DNA of 53,634 nt from contig NZ_PDWV01000025.1 of the NCBI RefSeq assembly GCF_010093385.1, positions 1 through 53,634 on the forward strand. Reading direction: 5' to 3'. The notes beneath the pieces are model-generated. The model was not told the origin of the DNA. It saw only the letters and a list, made by a program, of their open reading frames with translations, and made no database searches. Positions within the stretch are counted from its first letter, which is position 1; each line of letters opens with the position of its first letter. Positions 30,270 to 38,106 of this stretch are shown here, piece by piece. The translations under genes were made by a program, and so were the position numbers. This stretch comes from Pseudoxanthomonas mexicana. GTDB lineage: Bacteria > Pseudomonadota > Gammaproteobacteria > Xanthomonadales > Xanthomonadaceae.

Positions 30270-31430
30270 ATGACCCGTTTGATCGAGTTCGTGATTGCGT
30301 TGGCGCTGGTCCTGGCGCTGTTTCTGGTGATCGGCCTGATCCTGCCGTCCTCGCGCGAATTGCAGGAAAGCGTCGAGACCAACCGCCGCATGACCATCGT
30401 GTTCGACACGCTGAACAACGTGCGCCGACTGAAGGACTGGAACCCGCTGGTTCCAAGCGCGGCCAACGAACTCAGCTACTCCGGTGGCGAAGACAATACC
30501 GGCGTCGGCGCCAAGGTCGACTTCAACTCCGCCAACCCGGCCTGGGGCCAGGGCAGCTGGGAGATCGTCGAGAGCGAGCGTCCCGCCCCGACCGGCGGCC
30601 CGGGCAAGATCGTCTATGCGATCAACGACAAGCGCATGGGTACCGACAAGCGCAGCACCTTCGCGCTGGAGCCCACGGGCAAGAACAACCGCAACGTCAA
30701 GATCACCCAGTCCTATGAGGTCACCTATGGCTGGAACCTGATCGGGCGCTACGCCGGCATGTACGTCAGCCGCCACGTCGGCGATGCGGTCAAGGCCGGC
30801 CTGTCCAAGCTGACCAACATGCTGGCCACCGTGCCGAACTTCGACTACCGGACCGAAGGCAGCCCACTGACCGACCTGAAGCTGGTCGAGCTGCCCGCCG
30901 AGGACCTGCTGGTGGTGAACGCCGGCAACATCGACCGCACCAACGACGCCATCAAGGCCTCGATCAAGCAGAATCAGGAGTGGATCAAGCGCGTGATGGA
31001 GGCCAACGGCCTGGTGGCCGCCGGCCCGGTGCGCATCATCACCACCGACTACGGCTCCGAGAAGTACGCCTTCGACGTCGCCCAGCCGGTCCGCAAGGGC
31101 TCGGCCGCGCCGAAGGCCGATGCCGCCGCCGAGGGCGAAGCCGCCCCGGCCGCCGCGCCGGCCCCGGTCGCTTCCGCCGGTGAGCTGAAGGTCACCATTC
31201 CGTCGGGCGCCCCGGTCGAGTACGTGCGCTCCGAGCCGCGCAAGCTCGCCTTTGCCAGCTACACCGGCTACATGGCCGAACTGGACAACCAGCGCAACGC
31301 GCTGCGCGCCTGGGCGGTCACCGCCGGGCACGAAGTGGTCGATCGTCCGTTCGAGTCCTGGAAGTCGGGCGTCGACGGCGCCTTCGAGGGCGACGGCAAG
31401 TTCGACATCTATTGGGCGGTCAAGCAGTAA
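30270..31430 (+). CDS. Membrane-anchored SRPBCC protein with GyrI-like C-terminal domain
   Basis: The protein has 386 residues. An N-terminal membrane helix (LIEFVIALALVLALFLVIGLIL) is followed by an SRPBCC/polyketide-cyclase-like domain at about 35-190 (TIVFDTLNNVRRLKDWNPLVP, then TYGWNLIGRYAGMYVSRHVG). After it comes a GyrI/effector-binding-like domain containing an Ala/Pro insert (KADAAAEGEAAPAAAPAP) and ending in FEGDGKFDIYWAVKQ. Both folds bind small hydrophobic ligands; the ligand is unknown. GGAG lies 8 nt before the ATG. A strong hairpin at 31470 ends the unit. Confidence 0.85.
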   Translation: MTRLIEFVIALALVLALFLVIGLILPSSRELQESVETNRRMTIVFDTLNNVRRLKDWNPLVPSAANELSYSGGEDNTGVGAKVDFNSANPAWGQGSWEIVESERPAPTGGPGKIVYAINDKRMGTDKRSTFALEPTGKNNRNVKITQSYEVTYGWNLIGRYAGMYVSRHVGDAVKAGLSKLTNMLATVPNFDYRTEGSPLTDLKLVELPAEDLLVVNAGNIDRTNDAIKASIKQNQEWIKRVMEANGLVAAGPVRIITTDYGSEKYAFDVAQPVRKGSAAPKADAAAEGEAAPAAAPAPVASAGELKVTIPSGAPVEYVRSEPRKLAFASYTGYMAELDNQRNALRAWAVTAGHEVVDRPFESWKSGVDGAFEGDGKFDIYWAVKQ

Positions 31431-31469
31431 CACCGCCCGGCCCTGCATCTTCGATGACAGGTACGCTTC

Positions 31470-31496
31470 CAACGCGCCGCTTCATGCGGCGCGTTG
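31470..31496 (+). terminator. Terminator after the SRPBCC gene
   Basis: CAACGCGCCGC pairs exactly with GCGGCGCGTTG around a TTCAT loop, followed by CGTTTCC. It lies 40 bp after the stop. Confidence 0.7.
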
Positions 31497-31574
31497 CGTT
31501 TCCGGGCATCGGTTTTCCGCAATGCCTTCCGCCACTGGCAGGATGCCGGTCTCCCTGCGAGGTCCGCTGAATCC

Positions 31575-31943
31575 ATGAACTACGACCGGCGTCAACGCAA
31601 ACCCTCCTTCCTGGCCCTGTGCGGCGGCCTGCTGGCCGCTGCCGCGGTCGGGCTGTCGGCCTACGCGTCGCACGGCGTCGGCGATGGGCAGGCGCAGGCG
31701 AACCTGCAGACGGCGGCACTGTTCGGCTTCGGGCATGGCCTGGCGCTGGCGGCGCTGGGCGCGGGGACCGCGCGTCGCATGGGCAAGGCCGCCCTGTCCC
31801 TGCTGCTGCTGGGAACGCTGCTGTTCGCAGGCAGTCTGGTCGCCGGGGCCATGGTCGGAACCAGCACGCGCCTGGCGCCGGCCGGAGGCATCATGCTGAT
31901 GCTGGGCTGGGTGCTGTGGGCGATCGACGCCATCCGCCGCTGA
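31575..31943 (+). CDS. DUF423 family small membrane protein
   Basis: The protein has 122 residues and four helices. GGLLAAAAVGLSAYASHG, QTAALFGFGHGLALAALG and the final APAGGIMLMLGWVLWAIDAI match the DUF423/YgdD family. The function is unknown. The start at 31575 has GAGGT upstream at a long spacing. The glycosylase gene begins 1 bp after its stop (TGACATG), so they are cotranscribed. Confidence 0.88.
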   Translation: MNYDRRQRKPSFLALCGGLLAAAAVGLSAYASHGVGDGQAQANLQTAALFGFGHGLALAALGAGTARRMGKAALSLLLLGTLLFAGSLVAGAMVGTSTRLAPAGGIMLMLGWVLWAIDAIRR

Positions 31944-31944
31944 C

Positions 31945-32619
31945 ATGCCCCGGCACGCGCGCGGCTTCGATACCGAACAGGCCTGGGACCACCTGAGCCG
32001 GCGCGATCGCAAGCTCGGCACGTGGATGAAGCGGATCGGCTACATCGAACCGCAAGCGACCTGGCGCAAGCCGTTCGATCCGGTGGACGCACTGGCGCGC
32101 CCGATCCTCTACCAGCAGCTCAGCGGCAAGGCGGCGGCGACCATCGTCGGTCGCGTGGAAGCGGCCATCGGCAGCACGCGGCTGCACTTCGACACCCTGG
32201 GGCGCATCGACGACGCGGCCTTGCGGGCCTGCGGCGTCTCGGGCAACAAGACGCTGGCGTTGCGCGACCTGGCGGCGCGTGAGCAGCGGGGCGAGATCCC
32301 GACCCTCCGGCAGATGTCGGTGATGAGCGAAGACGACATCGTCGCCGCGCTGGTGCCCATCCGCGGCATCGGCCGCTGGACGGTGGAAATGATGCTGATG
32401 TTCCGCCTGGGCCGCCCGGACGTGCTGCCGATCGACGACCTGGGGGTGCGCAAGGGCGCGCAGTTCGTCGACCGTCAGGAGGTCATGCCCACGCCGAAGG
32501 AACTGCTGGCGCGCGGCGAGAAATGGGGGCCCTACCGCACCTACGCGGCGCAGTACCTGTGGCGCATCGCCGATTTCGGCACCGAAGCGAAGACGGCGAC
32601 GAAGCGGTCGCAGGACTAG
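31945..32619 (+). CDS. DNA-3-methyladenine glycosylase, AlkA-like HhH-GPD protein
   Basis: The protein has 224 residues. It removes alkylated purines in base-excision repair. The helix-hairpin-helix is at VPIRGIGRWTVEMMLM and the catalytic Asp follows in RPDVLPIDDLGVRKG. The N-terminal LARPILYQQLSGKAAATI is the usual core-helix signature. It lacks the N-terminal TBP-like domain of E. coli AlkA, so it is the short bacterial type. There is no Cys cluster, so it is not a Nth/MutY protein. The stop lies 15 bp from the end of the convergent DUF4328 gene. Confidence 0.92.
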   Translation: MPRHARGFDTEQAWDHLSRRDRKLGTWMKRIGYIEPQATWRKPFDPVDALARPILYQQLSGKAAATIVGRVEAAIGSTRLHFDTLGRIDDAALRACGVSGNKTLALRDLAAREQRGEIPTLRQMSVMSEDDIVAALVPIRGIGRWTVEMMLMFRLGRPDVLPIDDLGVRKGAQFVDRQEVMPTPKELLARGEKWGPYRTYAAQYLWRIADFGTEAKTATKRSQD

Positions 32620-32634
32620 GTTCGAAACCCGGGG

Positions 32635-33357
32635 TCAGCCCGCGAGCGCCTGCAGGCGCTCGGTCTGGCGTTGCCACTGCATGCGGTGCACGCGCGTGAT
32701 GATCAGCAAGAGAACGAAGCACAGAGGCACGTTGATCGCATCGCAGGTGATGGACGCGAGCGCGGCGTCCATTTCCGCCTCCGGCGTGTTGGCCTTCATG
32801 GAATTCCGGCCGGCGAAGTTGCTCGTGATGCTGAAGGCTAGCCAGAGGAACCACCAGAGCGGAAGCCAGCCGGGAACCTCGGCGTCGTCGACCTTGTCCG
32901 GGCGAGCACTGGCGCGCCAGATCTCCTTCATGGCCTGGTAGGGCTTCCACAGGTTGGCGATGGGGAGGAAGTACCAGCCGACCGACCAGCCCGGCGTGAA
33001 ATCCAGCTGCCGGGCACCCGCGAAGACGCGTCCGTTCCATGCCGCGCGATAGATCCACATGCCGATGAATACGAACGACGCCATCATCGTCATGAACTGC
33101 AGGAGCGTGGCGGCGAGAAAGGTCAGGCCCGACTCCGCATAAACGTCATCCACCGTCCAACCATTGGCCGCGGCTTCCTCGAACAACGAATACTGTCGCG
33201 CTACCACGGCGATCATCAGTAGCGAAACCAGTACGCCGGCGACCAGGCAGGCGCGGCAGACCCAGGTCAACCATGTGGGGTCCTTGAAGGCCCACGCCGT
33301 GTGCGTGGCAGGCGCCGCGCTGACGTCCGCCGCGGGCGTTTGGTACGGATTCTCCAC
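32635..33357 (-). CDS. DUF4328 domain membrane protein
   Basis: The protein has 240 residues and about four to five helices. The signature WMYRAAWN-like segment is WIYRAAWNGR, followed by FTPGWSVGWYFLPIANLWKPYQAMKEIW, which is characteristic of DUF4328. The N-terminus is MENPYQTPAADV. The start is GTG at 33357 with AGGGGG 5 nt upstream. It follows the M15 peptidase gene by 35 bp and could be the last gene of that operon. The function is unknown. Confidence 0.88.
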   Translation of the reverse strand: MENPYQTPAADVSAAPATHTAWAFKDPTWLTWVCRACLVAGVLVSLLMIAVVARQYSLFEEAAANGWTVDDVYAESGLTFLAATLLQFMTMMASFVFIGMWIYRAAWNGRVFAGARQLDFTPGWSVGWYFLPIANLWKPYQAMKEIWRASARPDKVDDAEVPGWLPLWWFLWLAFSITSNFAGRNSMKANTPEAEMDAALASITCDAINVPLCFVLLLIITRVHRMQWQRQTERLQALAG

Positions 33358-33392
33358 GCGTTCCCCCTGATGGCCGGCGTTCGGCCCTGGCT

Positions 33393-34232
33393 TCAGCGGT
33401 CGGCACCGCCGTCACGGCCCAGATGGTACCAATGCCATGGCTCGTACACGATGCCGTGCGGGTTGCCACGCGGGTAGCTCATGACGAAGCCGAAATCGCT
33501 TGCGTGCCGGGTGAGCCAGGCGAAAGCGGTGGTGTGCTCGAAGGACTCCTCGGCGGGCGGTTCGCCCGGCGTGCCGATGTCGAGCGCGCGGCCGCTGTGG
33601 TGTTCGCTGTAGCCGGGCGCGGCGTTGACGTGGAGGATCTCCTCGACGCTTTGTCCGCGCGCGCGCTTGCGCTCGAAGATGCCGAGTTGGTAGTCGTGGC
33701 TGCGATAGCCGGAGATGGCCTCCAGCACCACGCCATCGCGTGCGGCGGCGGCGCGCATTGCCTGCCATCCGCGCCCAGCGGAACGCGTCAGCCAGAGCGG
33801 GCGGCGGTAGCGGTCGCGTCCTGCGAAGGCGAGGGCGGCCGGTTCGGCGACCAGGGGCAGGCCGGTGCGTTCGGCGTAGGCCGCATCGTCCAGTCCCAGG
33901 GCATGCAGGCGTTCCTGCAGGGCATGCAGCGGCAGCAGGCCGTGGGCATCGGTGTCGAAACCGCGGGTGGCCGCTTCGAAGCGGTCTAGGGCGTCCCACG
34001 CCTCGTCCAGGCCGGGTTGGCGCGGCAGGCCGGTCGCCAGCGGATGCACGCCGCGCGCGGACACCGCCGCCAGGTAGCGGCCATCCTGCTTGCGGCGCAG
34101 CACCGCGTACGCACCTGCCAGCACGCGGGCATCGGCGTTGCTGCGTGCGCGCAGCAGGTCGGCCGGCCACAGTTCGATCCGCGACGTGTTGAGCAGGACC
34201 GACTTCAGGGGCAGGGCGGGCAGGCGGCGCAT
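33393..34232 (-). CDS. M15-family D-alanyl-D-alanine carboxypeptidase (VanY-like)
   Basis: The protein has 279 residues. The zinc-site motifs are SEHHSGRALDIGTPG and EPWHWYHLG, with SGYRSHDYQLGIFERKRARG before them. These define M15B LD/DD-carboxypeptidases that trim peptidoglycan stem peptides. There is no clear signal peptide; residues 1-30 are only moderately hydrophobic, so localisation is uncertain. The N-terminal 110 residues are an extra domain. The ATG lies 9 bp after the PH-like gene and is preceded at 6 nt by TAAGCT, whose TAA is the upstream stop codon. It may therefore be read from the operon and from an internal leaderless promoter. Confidence 0.88.
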   Translation of the reverse strand: MRRLPALPLKSVLLNTSRIELWPADLLRARSNADARVLAGAYAVLRRKQDGRYLAAVSARGVHPLATGLPRQPGLDEAWDALDRFEAATRGFDTDAHGLLPLHALQERLHALGLDDAAYAERTGLPLVAEPAALAFAGRDRYRRPLWLTRSAGRGWQAMRAAAARDGVVLEAISGYRSHDYQLGIFERKRARGQSVEEILHVNAAPGYSEHHSGRALDIGTPGEPPAEESFEHTTAFAWLTRHASDFGFVMSYPRGNPHGIVYEPWHWYHLGRDGGADR

Positions 34233-34238
34233 GCCCGC

Positions 34239-34244
34239 AGCTTA
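34239..34244 (-). promoter_or_regulatory. Possible -10 box TAAGCT, 6 nt before the M15 peptidase ATG
   Basis: On the minus strand the sequence is TAAGCTGCGGGCATG. The TAA doubles as the stop of the upstream gene. The spacing to ATG is the same 6 nt as in the other leaderless candidates, and the GCGGGC spacer is identical to that of the PAP2-like gene. There is no Shine-Dalgarno. Confidence 0.4.
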
Positions 34245-34787
34245 GCGGCGGGGCAGGGGTGCCGCCAGCTCCCGCAGGCGCGCCAGCAGGTCGGCCGGGC
34301 GCTCAGGGCTGACCAGCACCAGGCTGCCGTCCCGCAATGGCAGCGCGAGCACCCGCGTGCGATCGGTGACCAGGCAGAAGGCCTTGCCGAGGTTGCGCAA
34401 GCGGAAATGCCCGGCCTTGAATCCGGGCAGGCTGAAGCCATTGGTCTTCAGGGTGGGCGAAAGCTCCGTGTGCTCTTCCAGGCTCACCACGCGGGCCTTG
34501 TCCAGGTCGATCGCCTCGATGGCGAACCGCTTCGTATAGAACGTGGCGCGGACCTGCAGTTCGCGGTTGTCCAGAACGATCGCGCGCCGTCGCATCGCCA
34601 TGGACAGTACCCCGCCGACCAGCAGGATGAAGGGCAGCGTCAGCCAGGCCGCAAGCGGTGGCGGGGTATCCGATTCCAGCGTCATCGCGGCGGCAGCGGC
34701 GCCGATCGCGAGCACCAGCGGCAACCACAGCCACCCGTTCGCATGGGTTGGCACCGGTGCGACGGGGATGTCCTGCGGCTGCTGCAT
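34242..34787 (-). CDS. Membrane protein with bacterial PH-like domain
   Basis: The protein has 181 residues. Two helices at about 18-35 and 45-66 (WLWLPLVLAIGAAAAAM, LAAWLTLPFILLVGGVLSMAM) are followed by a soluble domain (LDNRELQVRATFYTKRFAIEAIDLDKARVV...RVLALPLRDGSLVLVSPERPADLLARL). That arrangement is typical of bacterial PH-like (DUF-type) proteins. It is the sixth gene of the SPFH operon. The function is unknown. Confidence 0.8.
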   Translation of the reverse strand: MQQPQDIPVAPVPTHANGWLWLPLVLAIGAAAAAMTLESDTPPPLAAWLTLPFILLVGGVLSMAMRRRAIVLDNRELQVRATFYTKRFAIEAIDLDKARVVSLEEHTELSPTLKTNGFSLPGFKAGHFRLRNLGKAFCLVTDRTRVLALPLRDGSLVLVSPERPADLLARLRELAAPLPRR

Positions 34788-34812
34788 GAAAGGAACTCCG
34801 TGCGGTGGGGGA

Positions 34813-34992
34813 TCAGGCGGGCTTCTTGAAGAACAGCCGCACCGAGACTTCGTGTTCGATGAAGAGCGTGCTGACCAGCTCCCAGCCCTGCGTGCTCATC
34901 TTGTCCAGCTCCTGCTGGATGCGGTCGGTCAGCTTGCCCGCGAACATCTTGTACGGGATTTCGATGACCTTGTGGCTCCATCGGGGGTTCAT
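34813..34992 (-). CDS. DUF4177-like small protein
   Basis: The protein has 59 residues. MNPRWSHKVIEIPYKMFAGK, then QQELDKMSTQGWELVSTLFIE, fits the DUF4177 fold, in which a GWEL motif follows an amphipathic helix. It is soluble. Its ATG overlaps the stop of the RHH gene (ATGA), so translation is coupled. It may bind the RHH protein or an operon partner, which is inference. Confidence 0.8.
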   Translation of the reverse strand: MNPRWSHKVIEIPYKMFAGKLTDRIQQELDKMSTQGWELVSTLFIEHEVSVRLFFKKPA

Positions 34993-35189
34993 GGCGACTC
35001 CTTCTTGGGGGCGTCCGGCGCCGTGCCGGTCCTGGGCAGCCTGCCTGCCTTGCGCAGCGCGTCGCGCAACACGTATTCGATCTGCGCGTTGAGCGAACGC
35101 AGCTCGTCGTCCGCCCACCTTTGCGCCGCGGTCAGCACATCGGCGTTGATCCGCAGCGGGTAGGCCTTCTTGTCCTGTTTCTCGCTCAC
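34989..35189 (-). CDS. Ribbon-helix-helix (Arc/HicB-like) DNA-binding protein
   Basis: The protein has 66 residues. A beta strand (KKAYPLRIN) and two helices (ADVLTAAQRWADDELR, SLNAQIEYVLRDALRKAG) give the RHH fold of Arc/MetJ/HicB-type repressors, which bind tandem short repeats as dimers. It overlaps its neighbours by 4 bp on both sides. It is the only DNA-binding protein of the operon, and an AT-rich dyad over the operon promoter (36511-36535) is the obvious candidate target. No HicA-like or RelE-like toxin is adjacent. Confidence 0.85.
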   Translation of the reverse strand: MSEKQDKKAYPLRINADVLTAAQRWADDELRSLNAQIEYVLRDALRKAGRLPRTGTAPDAPKKESP

Positions 35190-35461
35190 GGGCGCTTACC
35201 CCTGCGACGCAGCTGCAGCACCATCGAGACGATCAGCGCGTTGACCAGCACCACCATCGCGATCACGACACCCTGCGCCACGCGGTCGTCGCCTCCCGCC
35301 CAGTACACACCGACCGCGCCGGCCTGGATCGTCAGGCCGATCAGCACCCAGTGCAGTGCCATGCCGCGCGAACGCGGATCGCGTGCCCGGCTCACCCACG
35401 CGCCGGTGAGCAACGCGGGCAGGCCGGAGAACGCGAGGACGAGGGGTGCGAGCGCATGCAT
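35186..35461 (-). CDS. Small membrane protein of the SPFH operon
   Basis: The protein has 91 residues and three hydrophobic helices (LAPLVLAFSGLPALLTGAWV; GMALHWVLIGLTIQAGAVGVYW; VAQGVVIAMVVLVNALIVSMVL) with a basic tail (QLRRRGKRP). I recognise no family. Its stop overlaps the RHH start by 4 bp, and it begins 13 bp after the SPFH gene. Confidence 0.78.
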   Translation of the reverse strand: MHALAPLVLAFSGLPALLTGAWVSRARDPRSRGMALHWVLIGLTIQAGAVGVYWAGGDDRVAQGVVIAMVVLVNALIVSMVLQLRRRGKRP

Positions 35462-35474
35462 GGCGTGGTGCCTG

Positions 35475-36338
35475 TCAGTAGATCGAACCGGTGTTGACGA
35501 TCGGCTGGGTGCCGCGTTCGCCGCACAGCACCACCAGCAGGTTGCTGACCATCTGCGCCTTGCGCTCCTCGTCCAGCTTCACCACGTCGTTCTTCTGCAG
35601 TTCGGCCAGGGCCATCTCCACCATGCCCACCGCACCGGCGACGATGCGCGTGCGCGCGGCGATCACGGCATTGGCCTGCTGGCGCTGCAGCATGGCTTGG
35701 GCGATCTCGGGCGCATAGGCCAGGTGGCTGATACGCGCTTCGATCACGTCCACGCCGGCCTTGCCCAGCCGCTCGGCGATCTGCTCCTGCAGATGCTGCG
35801 AGATTTCCTGCGGATGGCTGCGCAGCGCGATCTGGCCTTCCTCGTGCTGGTCGTACGGATAGCTGGACGCCATGGCGCGCAACGCGGCCTCGGACTGGAT
35901 ATGCACGAAGCTCTCGTAGTCGTCCACGTTGAACACGGCCTCGGCCGAATCCACCACCTGCCACACGATCACTGCGGCGATCTCGATGGGGCTGCCATCC
36001 AGCTCGTTGACCTTCAGTCGGCTGCTTTCGAAGTTGCGGATGCGCAGCGAGACCTTGCGCTTGCTGAAGAAGGGGTTGTTCCAGCGCAGGCCGTTGTCCT
36101 TCACCGTTCCGACGTACTTGCCGAACAGGCTGAGCACGGCGGACTGGTTGGGTTCCAGCTTGTAGAGGCCCGCCATCAGGAACATCACGACGAAGCCGAG
36201 CAGGGCGGCCACCACCATGGGCACAGGCTGCTTGTGGGCGGCGCCATTGAGGAACAGGGCGGCGACTCCCAGTGCCAGCACCAGCAGGCCCAGCAGGGTG
36301 GGAATTCCGGGTAGCGATGATTTGGCGTTCTCTTTCAT
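35475..36338 (-). CDS. SPFH/Band 7 domain membrane protein
   Basis: The protein has 287 residues. Two N-terminal helices ([43 protein letters not shown]) are followed by an SPFH domain ([42 protein letters not shown], quoted in parts; [12 protein letters not shown]) and a coiled region ([40 protein letters not shown]). Stomatin/flotillin-like proteins form membrane scaffolds and often pair with NfeD or proteases, but neither is here. It lies 21 bp after a 40-residue membrane peptide gene and is followed by the small membrane protein, RHH and DUF4177 genes, all tightly packed. Confidence 0.92.
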   Translation of the reverse strand: MKENAKSSLPGIPTLLGLLVLALGVAALFLNGAAHKQPVPMVVAALLGFVVMFLMAGLYKLEPNQSAVLSLFGKYVGTVKDNGLRWNNPFFSKRKVSLRIRNFESSRLKVNELDGSPIEIAAVIVWQVVDSAEAVFNVDDYESFVHIQSEAALRAMASSYPYDQHEEGQIALRSHPQEISQHLQEQIAERLGKAGVDVIEARISHLAYAPEIAQAMLQRQQANAVIAARTRIVAGAVGMVEMALAELQKNDVVKLDEERKAQMVSNLLVVLCGERGTQPIVNTGSIY

Positions 36339-36359
36339 GGTCTTGGTCTCGGGACAGGG

Positions 36360-36482
36360 TTACCGCAGCGACAGGCCGCTGCCCAGCGCAAGCAGGGCCA
36401 CGGAGAGGAGAAGCAGGCCGCAGATGATCCGGGGCGCGTGGGCGGGCCAGCGACGCTGGATCTGCTTGATCACATGGAGCAT
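36360..36482 (-). CDS. 40-residue single-pass membrane peptide
   Basis: A basic N-terminus (MLHVIKQIQRRWPAHAPR) precedes one helix (IICGLLLLSVALLALGSGLSLR). AGGGGA lies 6 nt before the ATG and a TTGACA promoter about 50 bp before it, so the small frame is well supported as translated. It is the first gene of the SPFH operon, 21 bp ahead of the SPFH gene. It could be a regulatory subunit of the SPFH complex, which is inference. I know no named family. Confidence 0.65.
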   Translation of the reverse strand: MLHVIKQIQRRWPAHAPRIICGLLLLSVALLALGSGLSLR

Positions 36483-36510
36483 GGTCGGTCCCCTGGATTG
36501 GCTTGCGCCT

Positions 36511-36540
36511 ATCAGATATCAATTTGATATCAGATGTCAA
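36511..36540 (-). promoter_or_regulatory. Promoter and dyad operator of the SPFH operon
   Basis: On the minus strand TTGACA (36540-36535) is followed after 18 bp by TCTGAT (36516-36511). The spacer and -10 are a 25-bp near-palindrome at 36511-36535 with 11 of 12 base pairs matching. On the plus strand GATATCA occurs at 36515-36521 and 36526-36532, 11 bp apart, one helical turn. Tandem half-sites at this spacing are typical of RHH repressors. The AT-rich patch stands out in very high-GC DNA. It also lies about 70 bp upstream of purT. Confidence 0.65.
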
Positions 36541-36572
36541 CGGTCCGGGCCGCCATCCGTCGGGCCGGCCGC

Positions 36573-36578
36573 TACACT
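36573..36578 (+). promoter_or_regulatory. Candidate -10 box TACACT for purT
   Basis: TACACT lies 27 bp before the purT ATG, with a GGAAG ribosome site between. The SPFH operator ends 38 bp upstream of this box, so both transcription units could respond to the same protein. Confidence 0.4.
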
Positions 36579-36605
36579 GGCGACCCCCTTTCCTGGAAGT
36601 CGCCC

Positions 36606-37790
36606 ATGGTCACGCTCGGAACGCCGCTGTCTCCCCACGCCACCCGTGTCCTGCTGCTCGGGTCAGGCGAGCTGGGCAAGGAGGTGGCCATCGAGCTGCA
36701 GCGGCTGGGCGTGGAGGTGATCGCGGCCGATCGCTACGCCGACGCGCCGGCCATGCAGGTGGCGCACCGTTCGCATGTACTGGACATGCTGGACCCGGCC
36801 GCGATCCGTGCCCTGATCGCCCGGGAGCAGCCGCATCTGGTCGTGCCCGAGATCGAGGCGATCCACACCGAGACGCTGGTCGCGCTGGAAGCGGAGGGCG
36901 CGGCCCGGGTGATCCCGACCGCACGTGCCGCGCGCCTGACGATGGACCGCGAAGGCATCCGCCGGCTCGCTGCCGAGACGCTGGGCCTGCCGCCCTCGCC
37001 GTACCGTTTCGTCGACACGCAGGCCGAATACCGCGAGGCGGTGCGCGCCATCGGTCTGCCGTGCGTGGTGAAGCCGGTGATGTCCTCTTCCGGCAAGGGC
37101 CAGAGCACGCTGCGCAGCGAGTCCGACATCGATCCGGCGTGGGACTACGCGCAGACCGGCGGCCGCGCCGGCGCCGGGCGCTGCATCGTGGAAGGCTTCA
37201 TCGACTTCGATTACGAGATCACCCTGCTGACCGTGCGCCATGCCGGTGGCACCGCGTTCTGCGAACCCATCGGCCACTGGCAGAAGGATGGGGATTACCG
37301 CGAAAGCTGGCAGCCGCAACCGATGTCGCCGCGTGCGCTGGAACGGGCCCAGCAGATCGCCCGGGCGGTGACCGACGACCTGGGCGGCTGGGGGCTGTTC
37401 GGCGTGGAGCTGTTCGTGAAGGGCGACGAGGTGTGGTTCAGCGAAGTCTCGCCGCGTCCGCACGATACCGGCCTGGTCACGCTCGCCTCGCAGGAACTGT
37501 CCGAGTTCGCGCTGCATGCGCGTGCCATCCTGGGTCTGCCCATCCCGGTGATCCGCCAGAGCGGCCCGTCGGCTTCGTGCGCGATGCTGGCACACGGTCA
37601 CGGCGTGCCGGTGTTCGGGAATGTGGAAGGCGCGCTGGAGGAGCCCGACACCGCGCTGCGCCTGTTCGGCAAGCCGCGCGTCGAAGGCCACCGTCGTGTC
37701 GGCGTGACGCTGGCGCGGGGCGAGGACGTCGACATCGCCCGCTCCAAGGCCCGCGCCGCCGCCGCGGCCATCACCATCGAACTGGAGTGA
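36606..37790 (+). CDS. purT: Phosphoribosylglycinamide formyltransferase 2 (formate-dependent)
   Basis: The protein has 394 residues. It uses formate and ATP to formylate GAR in purine synthesis. The N-terminal dinucleotide-like fold has [20 protein letters not shown]. The ATP-grasp core has [60 protein letters not shown] and a C-terminal RVGVTLARG. The start at 36606 follows GGAAG; an ATG at 36534 would add a stretch overlapping the operator. A small hypothetical gene follows 10 bp after the stop. Confidence 0.96.
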   Translation: MVTLGTPLSPHATRVLLLGSGELGKEVAIELQRLGVEVIAADRYADAPAMQVAHRSHVLDMLDPAAIRALIAREQPHLVVPEIEAIHTETLVALEAEGAARVIPTARAARLTMDREGIRRLAAETLGLPPSPYRFVDTQAEYREAVRAIGLPCVVKPVMSSSGKGQSTLRSESDIDPAWDYAQTGGRAGAGRCIVEGFIDFDYEITLLTVRHAGGTAFCEPIGHWQKDGDYRESWQPQPMSPRALERAQQIARAVTDDLGGWGLFGVELFVKGDEVWFSEVSPRPHDTGLVTLASQELSEFALHARAILGLPIPVIRQSGPSASCAMLAHGHGVPVFGNVEGALEEPDTALRLFGKPRVEGHRRVGVTLARGEDVDIARSKARAAAAAITIELE

Positions 37791-37800
37791 GGTGCGCGCG

Positions 37801-38106
37801 ATGAATGGCCATGGCGGTTACGCGGTTTTCTTCTTCCCGCAGGCGCTCGAAGCCCTGGGCGAAGCGATCAAGCCCTACCTGACCAGCCAGCCCGAGGGCC
37901 CGCACATCTTCTGCCGGGAGATCGACACCGGCGGCGCCTTCACTGAAATGACCCTGGTGGGCAAGGACGCCGAAGGCCACGACGTGCAGGTGGAACTGAT
38001 GGTGCCCGGCAGCATGATCCGGATGATCGTGTCGGCGCAGAGCGAAGCCGTGTTCGGTTTCGGTCCGCGCGTCGCCCCCGCGTCCGCCTCGGCGCCTACA
38101 GCGTAA
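37801..38106 (+). CDS. Conserved small hypothetical protein
   Basis: The protein has 101 residues. MNGHGGYAVFFFPQALEALGEAIKPYLTS begins a soluble alpha/beta domain (HIFCREIDTGGAFTEMTLVG), and the end is Ala/Ser/Pro-rich. There is no known motif. It begins 10 bp after purT and is probably cotranscribed with it; a GTG at 37792 is an alternative start. Its last 11 bp overlap the end of the convergent EEP gene. Confidence 0.75.
   Translation: MNGHGGYAVFFFPQALEALGEAIKPYLTSQPEGPHIFCREIDTGGAFTEMTLVGKDAEGHDVQVELMVPGSMIRMIVSAQSEAVFGFGPRVAPASASAPTA

Noticed and set aside
34989..35461. RHH protein plus overlapping small genes as a classical toxin-antitoxin pair
   Set aside because: The neighbours are a three-helix membrane protein and a DUF4177-like protein, not RelE, HicA or MazF. 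The arrangement is better described as an operon autoregulator, though a novel toxin cannot be excluded.
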